From: Stenotrophomonas sp. Marseille-Q4652
GTDB taxonomy: Bacteria; Pseudomonadota; Gammaproteobacteria; Xanthomonadales; Xanthomonadaceae
Length of the DNA stretch: 64,000 nucleotides
NCBI RefSeq assembly: GCF_916618915.1
Contig: NZ_CAKAKE010000001.1
Location: forward strand, 310,001-374,000
Direction of reading: 5' to 3'
The position numbers and the translations under genes were made by a program. Below, one piece after another: positions 43,688 to 53,011 of this stretch (within the stretch, counting starts at the first letter, position 1; each line of letters opens with the position of its first letter). A model generated the notes under the pieces. The model was not told where the DNA came from. It saw nothing but the letters and a program-made list of their open reading frames with translations, and searched no databases.

Positions 43688-46537
43688 ATGAGCAAGGCAG
43701 GATTGGCGGCAAGCCTGTTGGCAACTGGCGTGGCACTGGCCCTGACGGCCTGTGGCGGAGGCGGCGGCAACACCAGGGCCGATGCCCCGCCACCCACGCC
43801 GCCGCCGTCGGCACCGCCCCCGAGTCCGCCGCCCACGCCGCCGCCGACGACGCCTCCGCCCACCACCCCGCAGCCGGCCATCGATGCGCACCTGGCGCTG
43901 ACCAATGCCCGCAACACCGGCTACACCGGCGCCGGCTACCGGATCGGCGTGGTCGACTCGGGCGTCAACCGCAACCATCCCACGCTGGCCGGGCGGGTGC
44001 TGGCCAACTACAACTACGTGGATCCGCGGACGAACAACACCAGCGTCGATGACGTGGTGGGCCATGGCACCACCGTGGCCCAGCTGGCCGCCGGAGCGGC
44101 CACCGGGCAGTGGCCCGGTGGCATCGCGCCCGGGGCACGGATCCTGTCGGCACGGATCATCGCCGACAAGGCGCCGGAGGATGACGGGTCGGGTGATGGC
44201 AACGAGGTCGACGGAGCGCTTGGCCTGGCCCCGATCCATCGAGACCTGATCAATGCCGGCATGCGCATCATGAACAACTCATGGGGCGGGCTGTACTGGA
44301 CCAACCCGGCGGCTACCGCCGCGATCGCCGGCGAGTACCGGCCCTTCATTGCCAACCATGACGGCCTGGTGGTGTTTGCCACCGGCAACGAATCCAAGTC
44401 CACGCCCTCGGACATGGCGGCCCTGCCCAGCCAGCCCGGCCCCAACGGCACGCGGCCGGCGGCCGACCTCGAACGAGGCTGGCTGGCGGTGGCTGCGCTG
44501 GATACGGCCAACCCCACGCAACTGGCGTCCTATTCCAATGCCTGCGGCGATGCACGCAACTACTGCCTGGTCGCGCCGGGCACCTCGATCTTCATCCACG
44601 CCGACAGCACGCCCGACGACCTCAAGTACTACTACGGCAGCGGCACCTCGTACGCCGCGCCGCTGGTATCCGGTGCCGCGGCCCTGGTCTGGGAAGCCTT
44701 TCCCTGGTTCAACAACGACCTGGTCCGGCAGACCCTGCTGGGCACGGCCACGGACCTCGGCGAACCCGGCGTGGACGCGGTGTTTGGCCACGGCCTGCTC
44801 AACGTCGGCAAGGCGGTGAAGGGACCGGGCCGGCTGGACTGGGGCAACATCACCGCCGACGTGCCGGTGCTGGCCAACAAGCCGGTGTGGGGCAACGACA
44901 TCAGTGGCGCGGGCGGGATCATCAAGCGCGGCGCCGGCGGACTGGTGCTGACCGGCGACAACAGCTACCTGGGCCGGACCCGGATCGAGGAAGGCGTGCT
45001 GGTCCTGCAGGGGCAGGGCGCGCTGGCCTCGGGCGTGGACATTGCAGCCACGTCCTCGGCCGTGCTGCAGTTCCACCAGGGCGGACGCGTGCGTGGCGAC
45101 GTGGCCAATGCCGGCGTCGTGGCCCTGCTCGATGCCGGGGCCCCGGGCCGGATCGACGGCAACTACGTGCAGTTGGCCAGCGGCATGTTCCTGACCCTGC
45201 TCGGGGCGCAGCCGCTGCAGGTCGGTGGCACCGCCACGCTCAATGGCGGCCAGGTCTACGTGGGGGGCGTGGTGGATGGCTACGTCACCCGACAGACCCA
45301 GCGCCTGATCGATGCCCAGGGCGGGCTGAGCGGCCAGTTCGGATCACTGGGCTGGGGCCAGCAGTTCAGCCTGCTCGAGGCCACGTTCGCCTATGACGCC
45401 AACTCGGCATGGCTGGAACTGACGCGGGTGGAGGTCAATGCCGCCGCCGCGGCGGTCGGCCTGGGTGGCAGCGCCCTGGCCTCGGCGAGCCGGCTGGAAT
45501 CGGCGTTCGGCGTGCTTGATGGCATCCCGCCGGGCAGCCTGGCTGGCCTCGGGGGTGGCTTCACCGCAGCCGCCGCGCAATTGCAGCGGGTCGCGCCCGC
45601 CGCCCTCGGGGCGACGCTGGAAAGCCTGTCCGGGCAGTCGCATGCCACTGCCTCGGCGATGACCTTCGACAGCCTGGACATGGGTCGGCGGGCGCTGTCG
45701 GCCGAACTGGAGACGCGCCTGCAGGAGCGTCCGCAGGCCAGCAGCTGGATGCGCCAGCTCGGTGGTGGCGGCCGCGGAAGTTATGCCGGCAGTGGGTTCC
45801 AGCTCGATGGCTGGATGATCGGCCGCGACGCGTCGTGGGGTAGCAACGGGGCGCTGGGTTTTGCCTTCGGCGAGACCCGCGCGCTGCATTCGCCGCAGGC
45901 GCTGCTGGACCGCGGCCGCGATCGCCAGACCCAGGCCCAGCTGTATGCGGGCTGGAACATGGGCAGCGGCTACGTGCTGGGCCAGGCGGGCGCCGGCGCC
46001 TTCACCCGCGACATCGACCGCCAGCTGCTGCTGGGCAGTGAAGCCACCGGCGTGCATGCCGACTACAACGGCAGCTTCCGTACCGCGGCGGTGGAAGCCG
46101 GCTATCGCCTCGGCTCCGGCACCATGGAGCTGACGCCCTACCTCGGCGCGTCCTACGCACGGGTGGAGGGTGGTGGCTTCAGCGAGGAGGGCGGCCATGG
46201 GTTCGGCCTGCGCGCCGATGCCTGGTCGTCATCGCGCAGCCAGGCCCTGGCCGGTGTACGCGGTCGTTACCAAGGGCGCAACTGGAGCGTGGGTGGCTAT
46301 GCCGAATGGCAGCAGACCCTGGCCAGCGATGGCCTGGAGCTGGCGGCCAGTTTTGTCGGCGTGGATGCGTGGACGCCGCTGCAGGGGCTGCAGCCGCAGC
46401 GGTCGGGCGGCCTGGCTGGTTTCTCGATCGATACCTGGCTGTCGCGCAACAGCCGCCTGGGCCTGGGCTACGACCAGCGCTTCGGTCCGCGCGGCAACGA
46501 CGCGCTGGCGTCGCTGCGTTACTGGTACGGGTTCTGA
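43688..46537 (+). CDS. Subtilisin-like autotransporter serine protease (NalP-like lipoprotein)
   Basis: A 949-residue type V secreted protease. The signal peptide ends in LALTAC (lipobox Cys22), followed by a Gly run and a Pro/Thr/Ser linker (about residues 34-62). The S8 domain has the triad D90 (GVVDSGVN), H126 (GHGTTVA) and S321 (GSGTSYAAPL). An autotransporter-associated beta-strand repeat (RGAGGLVLTGDNSY) leads into a passenger stem. The last 270 residues form the outer-membrane barrel, ending in YWYGF with the C-terminal Phe typical of outer-membrane proteins. The ATG at 43688 follows GGAG; a GTG one codon earlier is possible. Confidence 0.93.
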   Translation: MSKAGLAASLLATGVALALTACGGGGGNTRADAPPPTPPPSAPPPSPPPTPPPTTPPPTTPQPAIDAHLALTNARNTGYTGAGYRIGVVDSGVNRNHPTLAGRVLANYNYVDPRTNNTSVDDVVGHGTTVAQLAAGAATGQWPGGIAPGARILSARIIADKAPEDDGSGDGNEVDGALGLAPIHRDLINAGMRIMNNSWGGLYWTNPAATAAIAGEYRPFIANHDGLVVFATGNESKSTPSDMAALPSQPGPNGTRPAADLERGWLAVAALDTANPTQLASYSNACGDARNYCLVAPGTSIFIHADSTPDDLKYYYGSGTSYAAPLVSGAAALVWEAFPWFNNDLVRQTLLGTATDLGEPGVDAVFGHGLLNVGKAVKGPGRLDWGNITADVPVLANKPVWGNDISGAGGIIKRGAGGLVLTGDNSYLGRTRIEEGVLVLQGQGALASGVDIAATSSAVLQFHQGGRVRGDVANAGVVALLDAGAPGRIDGNYVQLASGMFLTLLGAQPLQVGGTATLNGGQVYVGGVVDGYVTRQTQRLIDAQGGLSGQFGSLGWGQQFSLLEATFAYDANSAWLELTRVEVNAAAAAVGLGGSALASASRLESAFGVLDGIPPGSLAGLGGGFTAAAAQLQRVAPAALGATLESLSGQSHATASAMTFDSLDMGRRALSAELETRLQERPQASSWMRQLGGGGRGSYAGSGFQLDGWMIGRDASWGSNGALGFAFGETRALHSPQALLDRGRDRQTQAQLYAGWNMGSGYVLGQAGAGAFTRDIDRQLLLGSEATGVHADYNGSFRTAAVEAGYRLGSGTMELTPYLGASYARVEGGGFSEEGGHGFGLRADAWSSSRSQALAGVRGRYQGRNWSVGGYAEWQQTLASDGLELAASFVGVDAWTPLQGLQPQRSGGLAGFSIDTWLSRNSRLGLGYDQRFGPRGNDALASLRYWYGF

Positions 46538-46543
46538 TCCTGT

Positions 46544-46562
46544 CGCGGGCCGGGTGCCCGCG
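46544..46562. terminator. Hairpin between the autotransporter and the amino acid dehydrogenase gene
   Basis: CGCGGGC and GCCCGCG pair around a CGGGT loop in the 33-base gap between convergent genes. There is no T tract. Confidence 0.4.
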
Positions 46563-46570
46563 GCATGCCC

Positions 46571-47668
46571 TCACTCGCCCCGCAGGCTGCCCATGCGCGG
46601 CCGGGTGCGGCCCATCGGCATCTTCAGCTTGCCGATGGACTGGATGCGCGCTTCGGCCATGCGGTCGGCCATGCGCTGCGGCGATATGTCCTCGCGCGCG
46701 GACTGCTCGAAAATGCGGCCCAGCGTGTGGTAGATGCTGCGGATCAGGCGCATCGCGCGCTCGCGGTTGTAGCCGTCGATCTCCAGCGACACGTTCATGA
46801 CGCCGCCGGAATTCACCGCGTAATCGGGCGCGTGCAGGATGCCGCGGCGATGCAGTTCGTCGCCGACTTCCGGGCTGGCCAGCTGGTTGTTGGCGGTGCC
46901 GCAGATGATCTTCACCTTCAGCCGCGACAGCGCGTCCATGGTCAGCGCACCCTCGAGCGCACACGGGGCGAAGATGTCGGCCTGCACGTCGAGGATATCC
47001 TCGGGCCTGACCGCCTCGGCGCCGTATTCGCTCACCGCGCGCTGCACGAGGGACTGGTCCAGGTCGGCGACGTAGAGCCTGGCGCCACGGTCGCGCAGCA
47101 GCTTCACCAGCTCCATGCCGATGTGGCCCAGGCCCTGCACCGCGATGCTGGTCTTGCCGACTTCCTCATGGCCGAGTTTGTGCGCCATCGCGGCCATCAG
47201 GCCCTGCAGCGCGCCATAGGCAGTGAACGGGGCCGGGTCGCCGGAGCCGCCATGCACCTGGTGCACGCCGGTGACGTACTCGCTCTCCAGGTAGATGTGT
47301 TCCATGTCGTTGACGTCGGTGCCGACATCCTCGGCGGTGATGTAGCGGCCACCCAGTGCATCGACATGGCGGCCGAAGGCACGGAACAGCACCTCGGTCT
47401 TGTCGGTGCGGGGGTCGCCGATGATCACCGCCTTGCCGCCACCGACATTGAGGCCGGCAAGTGCGTTCTTGTAGGTCATCGTGCGGCTGAGATGCAGCGC
47501 ATCGGCCAGCGCCTCCTCCGTGCTGGCGTAGGGACGCATGCGCACGCCGCCCAGCGCCGGGCCCAGCGTGGTGTTGTGGATGGCGATGATCGCGCGCAGT
47601 CCGGCATCGGGGTTGTGGCAGAACACGACCTGTTCGTGGCCGGAGGTGGCGAGGGTCTCGAAAAGCAT
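46571..47668 (-). CDS. Leucine dehydrogenase type Glu/Leu/Phe/Val dehydrogenase
   Basis: A 365-residue NAD-dependent amino acid dehydrogenase. The catalytic Lys lies in YKNALAGLNVGGGKAVI, and the dinucleotide-binding motif is VQGLGHIGMELV. The protein matches leucine dehydrogenases in length. It deaminates Leu, Val and Ile to branched 2-keto acids, which could serve as primers for branched fatty acids. A link to iso-branched lipids, common in this family, is an inference. The ATG at 47668 follows GGAG. Divergent from the M14 peptidase gene. Confidence 0.88.
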   Translation of the reverse strand: MLFETLATSGHEQVVFCHNPDAGLRAIIAIHNTTLGPALGGVRMRPYASTEEALADALHLSRTMTYKNALAGLNVGGGKAVIIGDPRTDKTEVLFRAFGRHVDALGGRYITAEDVGTDVNDMEHIYLESEYVTGVHQVHGGSGDPAPFTAYGALQGLMAAMAHKLGHEEVGKTSIAVQGLGHIGMELVKLLRDRGARLYVADLDQSLVQRAVSEYGAEAVRPEDILDVQADIFAPCALEGALTMDALSRLKVKIICGTANNQLASPEVGDELHRRGILHAPDYAVNSGGVMNVSLEIDGYNRERAMRLIRSIYHTLGRIFEQSAREDISPQRMADRMAEARIQSIGKLKMPMGRTRPRMGSLRGE

Positions 47669-47882
47669 GTGAGCTCCGATGGCGCGTTTTGCGGGAACGC
47701 CTGCGATGTTGCAGGGAAGCGGGCCGGAATGAGTGAAGTACGGACGTCTTGCACGTCGTGCAGGCCGCCATTCTAAGCCATTCGCCGCCGGTGCCCGTGG
47801 AGCGGCCGGAGCGGCCATCGGGAGGGCGGCGACGGGCCGGGTGTAAAGTGCCGCTCCCATCCATCGCCTGCAGGTACACGCC

Positions 47883-48803
47883 ATGACGGCTTTCGCGTTC
47901 TATCCCATCGGCACTCCCGGCCAGCCCTGGGGCGAGGCGGAGCGCGCGCAGTGGCTGGCGCGGCAGCGGGTGCAGCGCAGCTACGTCGGCGAGGTCGTGA
48001 GCCGCATCGACGCGCTGCGCGACCGCTTCGATGTGGTGCAGTACGGCAACTTGGACTATCCCTCCGGCAGCTATCCGTTGCTGGCCATCCGCAGCCGCGA
48101 CTGGAACGCGCAATTGCCGACGGCGCTGGTGACCGGCGGCGTGCATGGCTACGAAACCAGCGGCGTGCACGGTGCGCTGCAGTTCGTCGAGGACCACGGC
48201 CAGGCCTATGCCGGCCGCACCAACCTGCTGGTTGCCCCCTGCGTCAGTCCGTGGGGCTATGAGCGCATCCAGCGCTGGAACGCGCTGGCGCTCGACCCCA
48301 ACCGCTCCTTCGTCGCCGACAGCCCGGCCCCGGAGTCGGCCGCGCTGATGGCACTGGTTGCCTCGGTTCAAGGTCCGTTCCTGATGCACGTGGACCTGCA
48401 CGAAACCACCGATACCGACGAAAGCGAGTTCCGGCCGGCGCTGGCCGCGCGTGACGGCAAGCCCTTCGTGCCAGGTGGGATTCCCGATGGCTTCTATCTG
48501 GTCGACGACAGCGGCAACCGGCAGCCGGCGTTCCAGCAGGCGGTGATCACCGCGGTCGAGCAGGTCACCCATATCGCCCCGGCTGATAACGAAGGCCAGA
48601 TCATTGGCTCGCCGGTGGTCGCCCATGGCGTCATCGAGTACCCGCTCAAGGCGCTGGGCCTGTGTGCCAGCGTCAGCGGCGCGCGCTACACGACCACTAC
48701 CGAGGTCTATCCCGACAGCCCGTCGGCCACGCCGGAGCAGTGCAACCAGGCGCAGGTGGCCGCGGTGCGCGCTGGCCTGGACTACGCGCTCGCCCATCCC
48801 TGA
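47883..48803 (+). CDS. M14-family zinc metallopeptidase / deacylase
   Basis: A 306-residue enzyme of the M14 carboxypeptidase-AspA/AstE fold. Zinc ligands can be read as H88 and E91 in GGVHGYETSG and H173 in HVDLHETTD. There is no signal peptide, so it is probably cytoplasmic. The long insert of the digestive carboxypeptidases is absent. It could be a deacylase of small amides or a peptidase; the substrate is not clear. sstT starts 110 bases downstream. Confidence 0.82.
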   Translation: MTAFAFYPIGTPGQPWGEAERAQWLARQRVQRSYVGEVVSRIDALRDRFDVVQYGNLDYPSGSYPLLAIRSRDWNAQLPTALVTGGVHGYETSGVHGALQFVEDHGQAYAGRTNLLVAPCVSPWGYERIQRWNALALDPNRSFVADSPAPESAALMALVASVQGPFLMHVDLHETTDTDESEFRPALAARDGKPFVPGGIPDGFYLVDDSGNRQPAFQQAVITAVEQVTHIAPADNEGQIIGSPVVAHGVIEYPLKALGLCASVSGARYTTTTEVYPDSPSATPEQCNQAQVAAVRAGLDYALAHP

Positions 48804-48877
48804 GACCCACGCATCGTGCTGCCGGCGTTCCTCCCGGCATGACCGTTGGCGGTAGCCGGGCAGGGGGTGAAGTGGGT

Positions 48878-48883
48878 GACAAT
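48878..48883 (+). promoter_or_regulatory. Possible -10 element upstream of sstT
   Basis: GACAAT lies 30 bases before the sstT ATG, in the context GGGTGACAAT. No clear -35 is present. Confidence 0.3.
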
Positions 48884-48912
48884 CGGTGATCGCTCAGAAG
48901 GATTGCCTGCCG

Positions 48913-50133
48913 ATGCCCGCTTCTCCCGCGTTGTTCCGCCGTCCCGGCCTGGTGGCCCAGATCGTCATCGGCCTGGTGGCCGGCATCGTGCTGGCGCTGC
49001 TGTCGCCGCGCGCCGGTGCCGCCGTTGGCCTGCTGGGCACGATCTTCGTGTCCGCGCTGAAGGCGGTGGCCCCGGTCCTGGTGCTGGTGCTGGTCGCTGC
49101 ATCGGTCGCAACCCACCGCCATGGCGAGAAGACCGGGATCAAACCGGTGCTGGCGTTGTACCTGGTCGGCACCGTCCTGGCCGCGCTGATCGGCGTGGCG
49201 GCCAGCTTCATGTTCCCCACCGTGCTGGACCTGCGCGCGCCGGCCGAAGCCAGCCTCGCCCCGCCCGGGGGGATTGGCGAGGTGCTGCGGACGCTGGTGC
49301 TGAAGATCTTCGACAACCCGGTCAACGCGCTGGTGCAGGGCAACTACATCGGCTTGCTGGCATGGGGCGCGGGCCTGGGCTTTGCGCTGCGCCATGCCAC
49401 CGAGGGCACCCGCCAGGCACTGGCTGACCTGGCCACCGCGATCACCTGGCTGGTTCGGCTGGTGATCCGGCTGGCGCCGTTGGGCGTATTCGGCATCGTC
49501 GCCTCGGTGCTGGCCGAATCCGGCCTCGGCGCGTTGCAGGCCTACGCGCAGCTGCTGGGCGTGCTGGTCGGGGCGATGCTGTTCGTGGCCCTGGTTGCCA
49601 ATCCGCTGATCGTGTTCGCAGTCACCCGGCGCAACCCGTATCCGCTGGTGCTGACCTGCCTGCGCGAAAGCGGCATCACCGCTTTCTTCACCCGCTCATC
49701 GGCGGCCAACATCCCGGTCAACCTCGAGCTGTGCCGAAAGCTCGGCTTGGACGAGGAAACCTATTCGATCGCGATCCCGCTCGGCGCCACGATCAACATG
49801 GCCGGCGCGGCGATCACCATCTCGGTGCTGAGCCTGGCCGCGGTGCATACCCTTGGCATCCCGGTGGACCTGCCCACGGCACTGCTGCTGAGCGTGGTGG
49901 CGGCCATCGGCGCCTGCGGTGCCTCCGGCGTGCCGGGCGGCTCGCTGCTGCTGATCCCGCTGGCCTGCGGCCTGTTCGGCATCAGCGATGACATCGCCAT
50001 GCAGGTGGTGGCCATCGGCTTCATCGTCGGCGTGGTGCAGGACTCGGCCGAGACCGCGCTCAATTCCTCCACCGACGTGGTGTTCGTGGCGGCGGTCAGC
50101 CGCCGCGAGGCCGACAGGGCCAGCGCCGGTTGA
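48913..50133 (+). CDS. sstT: Serine/threonine:Na+ symporter SstT
   Basis: A 406-residue member of the dicarboxylate/amino acid:cation symporter family with about eight membrane segments and two re-entrant loops. The family core is seen in [21 protein letters not shown] and [23 protein letters not shown], and the end of the transport domain has the motif [16 protein letters not shown]. It imports Ser and Thr with Na+. The ATG at 48913 was chosen over an upstream ATT because it places the first helix after about 12 residues. It converges on argP with three bases between stops. Confidence 0.9.
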   Translation: MPASPALFRRPGLVAQIVIGLVAGIVLALLSPRAGAAVGLLGTIFVSALKAVAPVLVLVLVAASVATHRHGEKTGIKPVLALYLVGTVLAALIGVAASFMFPTVLDLRAPAEASLAPPGGIGEVLRTLVLKIFDNPVNALVQGNYIGLLAWGAGLGFALRHATEGTRQALADLATAITWLVRLVIRLAPLGVFGIVASVLAESGLGALQAYAQLLGVLVGAMLFVALVANPLIVFAVTRRNPYPLVLTCLRESGITAFFTRSSAANIPVNLELCRKLGLDEETYSIAIPLGATINMAGAAITISVLSLAAVHTLGIPVDLPTALLLSVVAAIGACGASGVPGGSLLLIPLACGLFGISDDIAMQVVAIGFIVGVVQDSAETALNSSTDVVFVAAVSRREADRASAG

Positions 50134-50136
50134 GCC

Positions 50137-51042
50137 TCAACGGCGCCGGCGCACCAGCGTCGACGCCGCCTCCAGTACGGCCCTGGTGAGCAGGCCCATG
50201 CTGTTGACCTCGCCCTTCCAGTGCTGCCAGTACAGCGGCACGTCTTCCCAGACCCGCTGCTTGACGTAGACCAGCCGGCCGCTTTCCAGATGCCGGCGCA
50301 CCAGCGGCAACGGGTTCATGGTCCAGCCCAGCCCACCGAGGTTGGCCTGCACGAAGGCGCGGGTGGAGGGAATCCACCAGGTCGGCGCGTTGAGCGGCTG
50401 CTCGCTGCCGGCCAGCCGCCGCGCGTGGCGGGCCTGCAGGTCGTCCTTGCGGTTGAACACCAGCACCGGCGCCTGCGCGAGCGACTGCGCATTGACCCCG
50501 CGGGCAAAGTGCCGGGCATGGAACTCCGGCGTGCAGGTGGCCACGTAGCGGATGCTGCCCAGCGGATGGATCTGGCAGCCCTGCACCGGCTCGGACAGCG
50601 TGGTCACCGCACCCAGCACCGCGCCCTGGCGCAGCAGCGCCACGGTGTGGTCCTGGTCCTCGGTATGCAGGTCCAGCGTCGTGCCGGTGGAGTGCGAGAA
50701 GCGGATCGCCGCTTCCGGGAACCAGGTCTCCAGGCTGTCGTGGTTCACCGCCACCGGAATACTGGCGCGCGGCAGGTCCTCCTCTGCCACGCCCATGCGG
50801 TGCAGCGCGTCGTGCTCGAGCAGGGCCATCTGTTCGGCCAGCTGCACCAGCACCCGGCCCTCGGCGGTGGCCTCGGCCGGGGTCGAGCGTTTGACCAGCA
50901 GGTGGCCCACGCGCTCCTCCAGCGCCTTGATCCTTTGCGATACCGCCGAGGCGGTGACGTTGAGCGATTGCGCGGCGCGCTCGAATCCGCCTTCGCGGAC
51001 GACGGCGGCAAGCGCGCGGAGCTGGGCGTGGTCAAGGCGCAT
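50137..51042 (-). CDS. argP: LysR-family regulator ArgP (arginine/lysine responsive)
   Basis: A 301-residue LysR-type activator. The HTH is at about residues 7-60 (LRALAAVVREGGFERAAQSLNVTASAVSQRIKALE), with the substrate-binding periplasmic-protein-like domain behind. In E. coli, ArgP switches on argO with arginine and senses lysine. The divergent neighbour is an ArgO/LysE exporter, the standard arrangement, so this gene should control it through the shared 123-base gap. Confidence 0.9.
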   Translation of the reverse strand: MRLDHAQLRALAAVVREGGFERAAQSLNVTASAVSQRIKALEERVGHLLVKRSTPAEATAEGRVLVQLAEQMALLEHDALHRMGVAEEDLPRASIPVAVNHDSLETWFPEAAIRFSHSTGTTLDLHTEDQDHTVALLRQGAVLGAVTTLSEPVQGCQIHPLGSIRYVATCTPEFHARHFARGVNAQSLAQAPVLVFNRKDDLQARHARRLAGSEQPLNAPTWWIPSTRAFVQANLGGLGWTMNPLPLVRRHLESGRLVYVKQRVWEDVPLYWQHWKGEVNSMGLLTRAVLEAASTLVRRRR

Positions 51043-51067
51043 TCTTAAGTTCTGCTAAAGATACTTA

Positions 51068-51089
51068 AAGAAGTTTAGATCAACTTCTT
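51068..51089. promoter_or_regulatory. Dyad in the argP/argO intergenic region
   Basis: AAGAAGTT and AACTTCTT form a perfect 8-bp inverted repeat with six bases between. It lies in an AT-rich island (about 51043-51092) unusual for this genome, and CTTAAG/CTTAAA repeats lie beside it. It is a candidate ArgP operator or promoter element. Confidence 0.55.
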
Positions 51090-51165
51090 GATGCTGCAGT
51101 GCCACAATGCGCTCATCCCCGACGCCGTGGAGTCTCCCGGCGCCCTCGTTACACCAGGTATCCCC

Positions 51166-51801
51166 ATGTTTTCCGCACTTACCAGCAATGCCGGCCTGGG
51201 CGCGTGGCTCAGTGGCGCCGGTGTTGGCATCGGCCTGTTCGCCATCGTCGGCGCGCAGAGCGCCTTCATCCTGCGCCAAGGCATCATGCGCCAGCACGTG
51301 TTTGCCGTGATCGGCACCTGCGCGGCGATCGATGCCACCTTCATCTTTGCCAGCGTGGCCGGCCTGCGCACGATCACCGACAACCTGCCGTGGCTGACCA
51401 CGGTGCTGCTGTGGGGGGGCGTGGCGTTCCTGGCGTGGTACGCGCTGCAGTCTGCGCGTCGCGCGATGAGCGGCGGCGGTGGACTGCATGTGGACGACAA
51501 CGCCGAGTCCTCGCGCCGTGCGGCGATGATGGCCGCGGCGGGCTTTTCCATCATCAATCCGCATTTCTGGCTGGACATGATGGTGATCGGCTCGATCGCC
51601 GAGAACTTCGGCAATGCGCGGATGAGCTTTGCCGCTGGCGTGGTTACCGCCAGCTTCCTGTGGCTGACGGCGCAGGGCCTGGGGGCGCGCCTGCTGGCGC
51701 CGCTGTTCACCCGGCCCGGCACGTGGCGGGTGCTCGACGGCACCATCGCCGTGCTGCTGAGCGTGCTGGCCCTGACCCTGGCGATCCGCGGGGTCAACTG
51801 A
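51166..51801 (+). CDS. argO: Arginine/lysine exporter ArgO (LysE family)
   Basis: A 211-residue LysE-type exporter with about six membrane segments. The family's conserved GAQSAFILRQGIMR is at residues 26-39, and the NPHFWLD motif follows. It exports basic amino acids such as Arg or Lys, giving relief from excess or from analogues. The ATG at 51166 was selected because it places GAQSAF at the usual distance; an earlier start would add 26 unconserved residues. Divergent from argP. Confidence 0.9.
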   Translation: MFSALTSNAGLGAWLSGAGVGIGLFAIVGAQSAFILRQGIMRQHVFAVIGTCAAIDATFIFASVAGLRTITDNLPWLTTVLLWGGVAFLAWYALQSARRAMSGGGGLHVDDNAESSRRAAMMAAAGFSIINPHFWLDMMVIGSIAENFGNARMSFAAGVVTASFLWLTAQGLGARLLAPLFTRPGTWRVLDGTIAVLLSVLALTLAIRGVN

Positions 51802-51807
51802 CCCCGC

Positions 51808-52047
51808 TCAGGCCCTGCCGCGCAGGGCCAGGTTCAGCTGGTCGATCTGGATGGCCCAGTCGGCGTCCTCGACCCATTCCTCGCGCAGCAGGTCGGCCTG
51901 GGCCGCGGTCCAGAACGGCGCATCGGCCAGCCGCACGGTTTCGGGCAGCGGCGAATGCCGGGCGATGAAGGCGCGGATGCTGGCCTCGTCGGACGGCAGG
52001 CCGAGCTGGGCGAACAACTGGTGGAACGGGTGCAGCGGCATTTCCAT
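51808..52047 (-). CDS. DUF2789 family small protein
   Basis: A 79-residue cytoplasmic protein of the DUF2789 family. The motifs FAQLGLPSDEASIRAFI, HSPLPETVRLADAPFWT and DADWAIQIDQLN fill the whole length. Function unknown. The ATG at 52047 (MEMPLHPFHQLF) was chosen from the family pattern. It ends six bases from the argO stop, convergently, and lies 51 bases downstream of the esterase gene on the same strand. Confidence 0.8.
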   Translation of the reverse strand: MEMPLHPFHQLFAQLGLPSDEASIRAFIARHSPLPETVRLADAPFWTAAQADLLREEWVEDADWAIQIDQLNLALRGRA

Positions 52048-52098
52048 GGTGGGGGCTCCTGTCGTTCTGTGCCGGGCCGCACCCGGCAATCCAAGGGG

Positions 52099-52884
52099 TC
52101 AACGGCGCTGGGCGAACAACCATTCCCACATCGCCGCATCGCGGTAGGCCGGATCCCAGGCATTGTGCCCGACACCCGTGTATTCGGTGTAACGGAAATC
52201 GGCGCCGATCTCCCTGGCTGCCTGCAGCAGGCGACGGTCGTCTTCGGGCGGAACCAGCGGGTCGTCGGCGCCGTGGAAGCTCCACACCGGCACATGCCGT
52301 AGCCGCTGCGCCACCACCTTCCACGGCTCGGCCTCGCCAGCCACCTGTTCGACGAACAGCGTCGGCCGCTCGGCACGCGGCGCATGCAGGGCGCCGCAGA
52401 CCGGCACCAGCGCAGCAAACCGCTGCGGGTGGAGCAGGGCGGTTTCCCACGTGCCATAGCCGCCCATCGACATGCCGGTCAGGTAGGTGCGGTCGCGGTC
52501 GCCGCCGAATTCATCACTGGCCGCTTCCAGCGCCGCCATTGCCATGGTCACGTTGCGGCCCAGCCATTCCTCGCCTTCCGGCGCCTGCGGCAGCACCACC
52601 AGGGCGGGGAAGGTACGGGCGTTTGCCAGCAGGTATGGCCCCAGGCCGACACTGAGCTGGCGGCGGCCATCGCTGCCGCGCTCACCGGAACCGTGCAGGA
52701 ACAGCACGACGGGCCTGGGCGCCTTGGCCTGGCCGGCGGGCACGAACACCTGGTAACGCCAGGTGCGTCCATCCAGTTCCAGCTGGCGCTCGACGAAACC
52801 GCCGCGAGCGGAGCCCGGCGCGGGGCCGGGCAGTGCGGCGCAGGCGGTCAGCAGGGGCAGCATCAGGGCAAGCAGCATCCGCAT
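52099..52884 (-). CDS. Lipoprotein alpha/beta-hydrolase (esterase / PHB-depolymerase-like)
   Basis: A 261-residue hydrolase with a lipobox (LLTAC, Cys15) and a serine-hydrolase fold. The oxyanion region is FLHGSGERG, the nucleophile is S139 in TGMSMGGYGTWE, and HGADDPLVPP and GVGHNAWDP carry the acid and base. The closest known group is the predicted peptidase/PHB depolymerase family. It should sit on the periplasmic or outer-membrane face. The ATG at 52884 follows GGAAAC; ATGs at 52899 and 52878 are alternatives. Confidence 0.85.
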   Translation of the reverse strand: MRMLLALMLPLLTACAALPGPAPGSARGGFVERQLELDGRTWRYQVFVPAGQAKAPRPVVLFLHGSGERGSDGRRQLSVGLGPYLLANARTFPALVVLPQAPEGEEWLGRNVTMAMAALEAASDEFGGDRDRTYLTGMSMGGYGTWETALLHPQRFAALVPVCGALHAPRAERPTLFVEQVAGEAEPWKVVAQRLRHVPVWSFHGADDPLVPPEDDRRLLQAAREIGADFRYTEYTGVGHNAWDPAYRDAAMWEWLFAQRR

Positions 52885-53011
52885 CGTCGTTTCCGGCATC
52901 GAAGATGGGCGGAGGATAGTGCGCGCGCCGTCCACGGCGGGTGCAAGCGCGTGGCCGCCGCAGCGGGCTTGCTGTCAGAATCCGCTGTCCCCGGTCCTTT
53001 GTGGAATGGCA

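Noticed and set aside
43776-43873. Tandem CCG/CCA-rich repeats resembling a microsatellite or array
   Set aside because: They encode the Pro/Thr linker of the autotransporter in frame, with no direct-repeat/spacer pattern, so it is a coding repeat and not a CRISPR or independent element.
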